In this document: positions 8,399-15,930 of the stretch, one piece after another
Layout of the letters: each line of letters opens with the position of its first letter
How positions within the stretch are numbered: position 1 is the stretch's first letter
NCBI GenBank assembly: GCA_020283715.1
Contig: JAIQCW010000043.1
Span: 1-15,930, forward strand
From: Cytauxzoon felis
Taxonomy: Eukaryota > Apicomplexa > Aconoidasida > Piroplasmida > Theileriidae
Direction: 5' to 3'
DNA: 15,930 bases
The notes under the pieces: model-generated
Databases searched by the model: none
Seen by the model: the letters and a program-made list of their open reading frames with translations, nothing else
What the model was told of the DNA's origin: nothing
Translations under genes and position numbers: made by a program

Positions 8399-9184
8399 TT
8401 AAAACCTCGGTGGTATTTCAGGGATTTTACCATTCTGTATCATAATTTCAGTTATTTAACGTTTAATCTAACCTCAAATAATGCATTGTTATACGCCTGT
8501 TCCATCCATGGCTCATAGGCATAAGTCTCTGTTGTAAACTGTACCGTGTGTTGAGGTGTATTGACTTCTGGCTGCGATTGTAGGAAGGTGCCACTACTTG
8601 AATTCGTCTGTGAGAAGATGTTGGTTCCACCAGTAGCTACGGGCTGTGCGAATATGTTCGTTCCAGGTGAAACTTGCTGTTGACCAAAGAAGTTGGTAGT
8701 ACTAGTAGTCGTGGGTTGAAATATACTAGACTGATTACCGAAGATGTTGGTGCTACCATTCGCTTGCCCTAATATATTGCCGCCTATGGCAGATTGCGAT
8801 TGTCCAAAGAAGCTGGTTCCAGGTGATGTCTGCGATGCTTGTGATTGTCCAAAGAAGTTGGAAGTACTAGTAGTCGTGGGTTGAAATATATTCGATTGAT
8901 TACCAAATATGTTACTACTACTAGTAGTCGTCCCTTGCCCTAATATACTGCCTCCACTGGTAGCTGTGGGCTGCGAGAAGATACTTCCTCCACTACTACT
9001 AGTCGGCTGACCAAAGATACCGGTAGTAGCCGTTGGCTGAAATACATTTAAAGTGCCTTGTATAATATATATATATAATGTAAAAAAATATACTAGATTG
9101 ATTATTGCCTACAGTTTGTACAAAAGACCCGGTGAAGGGGTTATAAGAATTTTGTGCCAGAGGTTGACCTCCAAAAAATGACAT
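8399..9184 (-). CDS. FG-repeat nucleoporin
   Basis: Exons 9184-9094, 9056-8473 and 8434-8399; about 236 residues. It begins MSFFGGQPLAQ and is a low-complexity Ser/Thr/Gln/Asn chain with FG motifs about every 20-35 residues: GIFGQ, NIFGNQ (twice), NFFGQ (twice), SFFGQ. Degenerate units (SILGQ, NILGQ, FSQ) are mixed in. Such chains line the nuclear pore and bind transport receptors. A non-FG tail reads TETYAYEPWMEQAYNN, then ALFENGKIPEIPPRF if the last 38-base GTTAGA...ATACAG intron is spliced. Unspliced, the frame would stop at 8452 with ALFEVRLNVK. The spliced form is preferred for its typical intron size and more structured ending. The DNA shows two near-identical blocks of about 50-60 bases (around 8693-8760 and 8860-8930). 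Which nucleoporin it is cannot be decided. Confidence 0.8.
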
Positions 9185-9274
9185 TTTAAAGGCTAATGGT
9201 ATTCTCTACCTTGTAAGCTCATTAAAATTCTTGGATTCAAATATATAAAAGATGAATCTATATATACATTAGAA

Positions 9275-10111
9275 TTATAATCCTCCAGTAAGCTTAACTT
9301 TAGTAGCCTTATTGGGTGCCTTGTATCTGGAATCTAAATGACGATACATTTGTGATAATTTATTCTTAATTTTTTCTTGATTACTTTTAAAATTTTTAAA
9401 TTTCAAATCAGTAGTATTATTAACAACAAATTGTGTATCATGTTGGAAGTCAGCATAGCTGGATGCTAAGCCAAGCATAGGTCGTGTCCATTTTTGTACA
9501 ATAGCTCTAATTAATGTTTTATTAGCTTCACATTCATCTGGATGTTTCCATAATGATATAATTATTCTACCTAAATCATTATCTCGTAAATCACTAGATT
9601 GGAATGGTAATTGATGTGCTATTTGTAATACTTTACTACGTACACTTAAATTAGGTAATGAACCATCTGGTAATACAGCTAACCAACTAGATAATGCTAC
9701 TGCAACACCTTCTGCTATACACCATTTACGCCATGTAGGCTTATTTATATCATTAATTACATTTAACATCTTCAATTTAGCTAAACCTGGTTTACCCATA
9801 CGTACACATTCTACATCTTCTTCAGCAGCTGATATCATACGTTCTACTAATTGCCTACAATATAATTGACATTCTTCATCCGATAGCTTAACATTATGCT
9901 TCCTTCTCTCCTCTAAACGTTTCAATACCTCATCAAAATATGTTTTACCAGCACCACGAGTCTTTTTTGTTACCTTAATCTCTTCTTCTTCAATTATCTC
10001 ATCATTAGGTACAAAATCCTCATCCCTATCCTTCTTCTTCTTTTTAAGCTTCTTCTTGGGTATCTTAATATCAAAATTCGGTGGAACCACCTTATCCTCC
10101 ACTTCATCCAT
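9275..10111 (-). CDS. IWS1: IWS1 / Spn1 transcription elongation factor
   Basis: One exon of 278 residues. Residues 1-50 are a charged tail ([19 protein letters not shown], then acidic). A helical linker follows, then the TFIIS N-terminal/LW-like domain at about 110-215: [34 protein letters not shown]-like [41 protein letters not shown]. The PLPDGSLP-like block and the KWxRP(M/I)(L/F)GL signature are typical of IWS1. IWS1 binds Spt6 and RNA polymerase II and acts in elongation and mRNA processing in the nucleus. The short C-terminus is basic. It lies 36 bases after the RAP gene stop on the same strand and 90 bases before the nucleoporin, so three minus-strand genes are packed head to tail. 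Confidence 0.92.
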   Translation of the reverse strand: MDEVEDKVVPPNFDIKIPKKKLKKKKKDRDEDFVPNDEIIEEEEIKVTKKTRGAGKTYFDEVLKRLEERRKHNVKLSDEECQLYCRQLVERMISAAEEDVECVRMGKPGLAKLKMLNVINDINKPTWRKWCIAEGVAVALSSWLAVLPDGSLPNLSVRSKVLQIAHQLPFQSSDLRDNDLGRIIISLWKHPDECEANKTLIRAIVQKWTRPMLGLASSYADFQHDTQFVVNNTTDLKFKNFKSNQEKIKNKLSQMYRHLDSRYKAPNKATKVKLTGGL

Positions 10112-10146
10112 TTTATATACGATAAAATATATAAATTTATTTAATA

Positions 10147-13064
10147 TTACACTAATTTATTCATTTCATTGTGAAATTCTATTATTTTATAGTCCCTCAG
10201 TATACTCCGACGGATTTTATTGTGAATACTCAAAATACAAGGCGATTTTACAGGAAATATAAAAATAAATATTTTATTTATACCATTTGATAACATAAAC
10301 GATGATAAATATGGACCTATATAACAATTTCTTTTGACCTCAACCAGAGGTTCCGGGAGGTCACCACAATTACTATACACTTCTACAATGTCACCTTCTA
10401 CATTATAATCATCGATTATTGCACTTTTCTCCATTGTACCACAATTTTCCAAATATATCTTTAAGGAATTATAATTTCTCTGTTCATTAAACCAATCTGC
10501 GAGTCTCTTTAGTGAAAAGTCCTCTACTCGGGTATTGATAAGCCCATCTATACATAATGCAGGGATGATGTTCATCATTAGCTGTGGATAATCTTGTAGA
10601 AAAAAGATCTTAGTATATAACATATCACTGTATAGAGGAACAGTATATCGGCGTATGAGTTCTAAGATCTTGATACCATCGGTCGTTACGCCACCCTCCA
10701 ACAGCTTCTGCCTACAACTATTAATGTTAATCGGCATTGCTTGGTGGAAATTCAAGTATAGTCGTTCCTTGATGTCCACTTCCTCGACTTTTTGTAGCAT
10801 CTTTGAAATTTCCCCGCCGTTGGCGTATGAATTTAACACTATAAATTTTAATATCAGAACTTTTGCCAATGATTCATTGCTATTGAAATCCATCGATGAG
10901 ATGATTTTTAAGATTTCATCTTCATCTCCCCTTAACATCAACTTTAATACTTCAAGAAGCAAGCGACTCGAAGTATGAGTTGAAGAAACGTCATGTTGTA
11001 GACTTGAAGTACATGAGGAAGTGACGTCGCGCTGAGGACCTGTAGTACATCTCGTATAATCATCCATTGTCTTCACTTCGCGTTCAAATGCGTCACCAAT
11101 CTGTGAATTAAAAATCACGCGCATATTTAGCCTCACCTCTAACATCGTCATATAGTACCTTACGACATCCCAGTAAAATGACTTCCCATCACTGTAATAG
11201 GGTTCATGATATATCAAACTTGATAAAAACATACCAGATGCTCCATAATTTACAAGAGGCTATAAGAATCAGACTGATTAGATTCTTGTCAATCGGTGCT
11301 TTATAAGCACATGCGTACTGAATGAAAAATGATGATAGGGCATAAATTCAATTACCAATAGAAAGAGTGTAAAACTTTTCAAGTCAGATGGTGACCCATC
11401 AATATGACCAATCGTAAAGTCCTATAGGAATGAAATCTCAACTTTCAAATCAAACTCACGTATAAATGCTTATACAAATTATAATCCTTCCCTGTAATTT
11501 TACTCAACAAGGCATAATGCCATAACTTTACATTACTCAACTCCACAACTCCACCGTCCATCAACTTCTTCATCAATTGTCCATCGTTATAAATGATTAC
11601 ATTCTTAATGTAGTGATCGATAACATTAGATTTCTCCTCTTTAGAGTAGAGTTTTAAAGCCTGGAGATTCCCTAATAATGAAAATGGCTCAAGGAGATGC
11701 AAATTAGCACCCGAGTCAGATATACATTTATTTACGATTTCAGGGTCAAATTTACCTAAAAAAACCCTATTTATATATAAAGTTTTACATGACATGGTAG
11801 GTAATAGTACTATATCTGATGAAAATAAAAATTCTTTAAAGTCGTATAATAAATTTATAATCAATTCAAGACTACGTGATGATATGTTATCACTGATAAT
11901 AGAAAGGCTATAGAATAATTGTATAGCCTGAGAGCACGTGAATTGATAAAGTGACGGATCTATACGCTGTAATATTGAGAATGTTAAATCGTCATTGTAT
12001 TCAGTATAAGGTAGAATTGATGATAAGGAAACTAATGTTTTATTACTTAAACACTTCAACAAATGGATATTATGTGTAAAATAAGAAATCAGTGAATTAT
12101 TTATAGGATGGATTACACCTGTATGAGATATCCTCATTAAATTTGCTGATATTATACGATGCATAGTTGCATCATTAATATTTCCTATAGTAATCTCTAA
12201 AGAATTCATTGCATCTATAATTTTATTATTCAAATAATCAAACGATGGACTATAAAATCTCTTTAAATGAGCCAGGCTCCATAATATCTGGGATGAATTA
12301 TAAATATCCCATTCACTCTGCGATAGTATCGATATATCAAATTTTGTATCAAATTCTAGTGTATTTTTAAACCGCCACTTACTCAATGAAGCATAAATCT
12401 TAACCAAATGACTAGGTGTCAACATGAAGTTGTTGGATGAAGCAGTTGAATTTATGTCATTAGATTGTAGAGTACTTGAATTATTATCATCATTAGATTG
12501 AGTAGATGTCCATTTCATATCATTGGATAGTATAAACCTTAATATCCTAGTAATTAGCTTGTACCAATCCAAGCCAGATGTATAGTACCATACCGCTAAT
12601 GAACGTTGTAGTAGTATTATCCTATTATCAATTCCGACATCACTTAAAATCCTTTCAATCTTTCTACATAACCAAGATGTATTAACATCTATGTAAACGG
12701 AGTCGATATCCTCTGTAGTCTTGACAAGAGTTAAATTAGAATCATTTGTTTCGACAATTGATGTCGTATCAACATTTCCTGATGTACAAGATTCTATAGT
12801 GTTGGACACATCATCCAATAACAAGAGGTTGGAAGGAGTTTGAATATGATCATTACGTTTTATCTTCGTATATGAATAGACAATAGTATTTGTATGACGG
12901 AGGAAGATATAAAACAGTTTCCTATGGTCTTCATTTATATTAATACTCTTCTTATGTCTATTTTTAAGGTGTTTGTGTATGTTTTGGAAGCTGAAATCGT
13001 TCGGAATTTTAATATTTTTCGCCAGATCACTGAAATATCGAGAGCAATGATGCCTTGATATCAT
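10147..13064 (-). CDS. Large RAP-domain protein, probably mitochondrial RNA-binding
   Basis: Three exons: 13064-11460, 11421-11356, 11259-10147; 927 residues. The two large open stretches are joined because both have clean splice sites. The joins give [18 protein letters not shown] and [16 protein letters not shown] in frame. The N-terminus [17 protein letters not shown] is basic and Ser-rich, with no early acidic residue, like a mitochondrial presequence. The middle is helical and Leu-rich with Asn/Ser insertions ([10 protein letters not shown]). The C-terminus, [20 protein letters not shown] followed by EFHNEMNKL, fits the end of a RAP domain (basic helix, hydrophobic strand, W/F-x-x-x-x-x-L). 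Apicomplexa have expanded RAP families acting on fragmented mitochondrial rRNAs. An ATG at 11232 could start a shorter product, but the spliced model explains more. Confidence 0.65.
11260..11355 (-). other. Hairpin-rich intron 2 of the RAP gene
   Basis: This 96-base intron is over twice the local norm. On the coding strand it holds GTGCTTATAAAGCAC (6-bp perfect stem, 3-base loop) and AAGAATC...GATTCTT (7-bp stem, 10-base loop), the latter just before the acceptor. No C/D boxes in the sense orientation. Confidence 0.4.
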
Positions 13065-13344
13065 TTATTTAACATTGAGAACTGCATTAAAGACTACATT
13101 TAATATATACATGATGTTAAAATCATAGAGATGTTCAAGGGCTGTAATGTGTCTATGGAGTTGGTCACTTCCCCATTAGTAAATTTGAGTGATGTAGAAT
13201 ACCTTTTAAAAAATGGTCTATAAACTATAAAATGGATAGAAATCAAGTATCAGGTGTGCCTAATTCGTCTGTAAAAAAATCGATATTGGTGTGTTTACGT
13301 GGTATCTATAATGGTAATGTTATTCATAGGGTCGTTCCAATAGT
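13065..13344. promoter_or_regulatory. Divergent intergenic region, RAP gene / channel gene
   Basis: 280 bases separate the start codons of two divergent genes, so both promoters should lie here. It also contains a possible short ORF (13131-13223) upstream of the channel start. I see no specific promoter motif. Confidence 0.4.
13131..13223 (+). CDS. Possible small ORF upstream of the channel gene
   Basis: ATG at 13131 opens a 30-codon frame, MFKGCNVSMELVTSPLVNLS and then DVEYLLKNGL, ending TAA at 13223. A 38-base GT...AG stretch (13215-13252) matches the usual intron size here. Splicing it would extend the frame as KNG|VPNSSVKKSILVCL to a stop near 13400, overlapping the channel's first exon out of frame. 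I recognise no family. It may be a short gene, a uORF of the channel transcript, or chance. Confidence 0.25.
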   Translation: MFKGCNVSMELVTSPLVNLSDVEYLLKNGL

Positions 13345-15649
13345 ATGGAAAATAGGCGATCATCGGCACAACCTGGTCAAAATTTTCGTCAGAATATGAT
13401 TTTTGGTATATATTATTAATAGATTGTATTAATTTTTAGATTATGGAGATGATGATACTGTAGTAGAATCGAGTTTATGGAGTAATATAAAGTTTTTATT
13501 TCGTGATTTTTTCCCGGACAATACTCCTATAAATTTTACATTGATACAGATGTTGACTGTATTTGTATTTTTATGTTTTAGTCCTTGTATGTGTAATGAT
13601 ATATTATATGATATTATATATTTTAGTATCATTTCCTGAATTTGATAAAGAGTCTGGACCAATTCATGAAGATGGTCCTGGTATACTTCGTAATTTTGTA
13701 TTTATATCTGTATGTTTGATAACTATTATATTCATATATGTCTTCAAGGGTTATTCTAATCCTGATGAATCACAATCTCAATTAATATTTAATACTGTTC
13801 TTTATCTTTTATCAATGCTTATTTTGAATTATATCACCCTTGTATTCATATTATTATCTAGGTATATTTGCTTTTAATATATAAAAAATTTTTCTCCCTT
13901 GTAGGTTCATTATATTAAGATGTGTAACTGAACCATTGTATCATATTTCAAGACATGCAGTAATTATAACATATTCATTAGATCCATATATATTTTATTG
14001 TATTTGGTCAATATTAAATTATAGTTTATTCTTACGCTTTATAAAACCATGTAAGTAATAATAATAAATTTTATATATTAAAAATAAAATTTTTTCAGCT
14101 ACATTAGATGATATATATATAGTTTATAAATTATTTGCATTTGGTGATTATTATTCACATTTATTTTGGATAGATGATAGATGTTATATTTATTCTAATT
14201 CATTATATTATCTTCATATATTATTATGTGTAAGGAAACTTATATTATCTACATTATTATTTATATTTGAATTACAATTCTTAACAAATTATACAACGGA
14301 TTTAAAATTATATTTATCTGAAGTTTCAATATTAAAGAAATTTAATAACGCTTGGTACATATATTTTTTTTTCTTATTGGAGGAAAAATTTTCTTCCCTT
14401 CATTTTATAATTCTATAGGTATCAATATGTAGATGGTGTTAGACGTGATGTTAATGATAATAATAAAATGAATCAGATTGTTATTAAATATTTAATGGCT
14501 GATATGCCAGCTAATATAAATAAAAGTTATAATACAAAATTATTTTTATATACTAAAGATGATTTTAAAATTTTTAGGCATGTTTTTATTATATATAAAA
14601 TTTTAATCTATTACTATAGACCTATTATAACTAAATGGAATCATCATAAAACACATCATAATATTAATCTTAATAATGATAATATGATCGATTTTATTAA
14701 AGATAAATGGATTAAAATGTCATCTAATAATTTAATCATCAATTGGATACTATTAAATTTTGTTATACATAACCCACCAACTCTACTATTACTCAATTGC
14801 TCCATCGAATTATTACATCGAAATACCGTAGATGTATGCTCAAATCTACTCTTTAATCAAATTCATGATACACTATCAATATATGATGATGATAATCAAC
14901 AAAATATATCAAATGATAATACAAATACATCTCCTCCACCTGAGGTCCAATCCACATCTTTTCGTCCTGCAGACAGCTCTTCTGATTACCTATCTCTAAA
15001 GAGTAAAACCACTCCCGGAGATCGTGAAGTGAAATTTTCTCCACCTGAGGTTACAACCTCGCGTTCTCCTGCAGAGAGCTCTTCCAATTACCTATCCCTG
15101 AAGGGTAATGCCACTCCCGGAGATCGTGGCGAAGATGAAGGTGATGTAGAAGGTAGTGATGGAGCTAGAGTTAGTACTGGACCTCGAGTGGAACCCGTAG
15201 CTGATCTCAGGGAAGCGAAGGGGGAAGTAAATAAGAAAGGCCACCACGGCGAGTGGAAGACCTCAAATGGACCTGATCTCAACAATGTAACATCGGATAT
15301 AGAGCATGAAAGTGACATTGGTGGTGATTTGAGTAGTGAGTTATTGAAATTGCAATCGAAGGTATCTGAGATGCCATTGATAATGCGTTATAAATCGACT
15401 ATACATCCGAAGATGTCGAGTAAGAAATGTTTAAGTATATTAAAGAGGAGTGTAAATGTTACATTTGATGAAATTGATGATAATAGATTTATTACAAAGA
15501 AAATGTGTCAATTTATAAATCCAACAATTGTCGATGATTTCTTCTCAAGCTATGATTATGCCAACTGTGGATCCATCTCATCCTCAAATTTTATCAGAAA
15601 TATCACATATATGTGCTCCATACGTAAACGACTCATCACCAGACTCAAG
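13345..15649 (+). CDS. Multi-span membrane protein with EF-hand, probable MscS-like mechanosensitive channel, partial
   Basis: Exons seen: 13345-13405, 13440-13586, 13627-13861, 13905-14050, 14099-14354, 14419-15649 (phase 0 end); about 690 residues, continuing past the window. The N-terminus MENRRSSAQPGQNFRQ is followed by hydrophobic spans (FTLIQMLTVFVFLCFSP, FVFISVCLITIIFIYVF, LYLLSMLILNYITLVFILLS, AVIITYSL...FYCIW, YLHILLCV...LLFIFEL). The last exon ends with DDFFSSYDYANCGSISSSNF and then IRKRLITRLK, like the EF-hand that precedes the pore domain in eukaryotic EF-hand MscS channels. The MscS domain itself is not in the window. The EF loop is poor in acidic ligands, so calcium binding is doubtful. 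A stretch of about 110 residues (from about 14936) is repeat-derived. The ATG is chosen because an in-frame TAG lies 18 bases upstream. Confidence 0.65.
14936..15270 (+). repeat. Dispersed repeat copy R4, inside the open coding exon of the channel gene
   Basis: Anchors CCACCTGAGGT at 14936 and 15041 (105 bases apart) and the inverted ACCTCGAGTGG at 15180. Segment 15041-15133 is nearly identical to the reverse complement of 1594-1697, and 15177-15255 to 581-661. Here the repeat is read without stops. Two tandem translated units share PPEV, SSS(D/N)YLSLK and TPGDR. The segment is richer in G+C than the flanking Asn/Ile/Lys-rich coding DNA. Confidence 0.8.
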
Positions 15650-15930
15650 GTTTGTTCATCTTTATATGTAACTCTCCACCTGAGGTCCAATCCAACTCTC
15701 TTCCTCTTGCAGAGAGCTCTTCCAATTACCTATCTCTAAAGAGTAGAGCCACTCCCAGAGATCGTGGCAATGTGATATTGTGGGGGAATGTAGGGGTAAA
15801 AAACACTATAATCCCACAATATCTGATAAAAAACACCATAATACCCCACCTTAGGTTACCTCTATCAACAGTCCAACCTCATTTCGTCCTGCCGTCAGCT
15901 CTCCACCTGAGGTTACAACCACTGTTCCAC
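15650..15930 (+). repeat. Dispersed repeat copy R5 at the right window edge (channel intron 6 or exon 7)
   Basis: After the likely donor AAG|GTTTGT at 15650, repeat anchors CCACCTGAGGT occur at 15676 and near 15900, with a diverged CCACCTTAGGT near 15846. 15676-15770 is a third close copy of the unit seen twice in R4. Between them lies an 11-base inverted repeat, GATATTGTGGG (15774-15784) and CCCACAATATC (15813-15823). The frame starting at 15676 is open to the window end, so part of this could be coding. It continues beyond the window. Confidence 0.7.

Noticed and set aside
10655..10978. 107-codon plus-strand open frame inside the RAP gene
   Set aside because: Antisense to a long coding exon whose minus-strand frame is continuous and ends in a RAP-like tail.
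11270..11330. C/D snoRNA on the plus strand antisense to RAP intron 2 (ATGATGA present)
   Set aside because: No CTGA at a suitable distance downstream, and intronic snoRNAs are normally on the host's sense strand.
11445..13064. Treating the 539-codon and 361-codon minus-strand frames as two separate genes
   Set aside because: Clean GT-AG junctions with a 66-base middle exon join them in frame, the first lacks a natural C-terminus, and the second lacks a targeting N-terminus.
14936..15133. Treating the GTCC...TGCAG segments in the channel exon as real mini-introns
   Set aside because: Removing them (28 and 25 bases) breaks the reading frame and leads to early stops, while retention keeps a long open frame.
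15088..15318. Minus-strand Ser/Pro-rich open frame opposite the repeat in the channel gene
   Set aside because: The repeat DNA is open in more than one frame. The plus frame is the one continuous with the flanking channel sequence.

Overview
This window is nuclear DNA of a eukaryote. It is AT-rich, compact, and its genes are broken by many short GT-AG introns, mostly 34-48 bases. The gene set best fits an apicomplexan, probably piroplasm-like (Theileria/Babesia/Cytauxzoon or a relative). That set is eIF4G, bystin, eL36, Rpn8, a DNAJC9-type co-chaperone, IWS1, an FG nucleoporin, a large mitochondrial-type RAP-domain protein and an EF-hand MscS-like channel. I cannot fix genus or species from the sequence alone.

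Layout. 1-1269 (+): 3' end of an eIF4G-like gene (MA3 domain), with a 624-base intron filled by a dispersed repeat. 1270-2237: intergenic, mostly more copies of that repeat. 2238-4644 (+): bystin/Enp1 in seven exons. 4751-5141 (+): ribosomal protein eL36. 5263-5798 (+): a small basic LLPH-like protein. 5925-7147 (-): proteasome lid subunit Rpn8. 7310-8275 (+): DNAJC9-like J protein, divergent from Rpn8. 8399-9184 (-): FG-repeat nucleoporin. 9275-10111 (-): IWS1/Spn1. 10147-13064 (-): a 927-residue RAP-domain protein in three exons. 13345-beyond the end (+): multi-membrane-span protein with an EF-hand, probably an MscS-like channel, cut by the window edge.

Two things stand out beyond the genes. 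First, bystin, a 40S ribosome biogenesis factor, carries a box C/D snoRNA-like structure in each of its four long introns. Four guide stretches read as complementary to universally conserved rRNA segments: the 18S 5' end and three LSU sites. With eL36 and an LLPH-like gene immediately downstream, 2.2-5.8 kb is a compact ribosome-making neighbourhood. Second, a modular dispersed repeat anchored by the motif CCACYTGAGGT occurs in both orientations. It lies in an eIF4G intron, in the eIF4G-bystin spacer, in a bystin intron, inside the open coding exon of the channel gene (as a tandem repeat of about 35 residues), and at the right window edge. The central 4.7-13.3 kb is free of it.

All gene models were built by hand from reading frame, splice signals and remembered family features; no search or transcript data were available.
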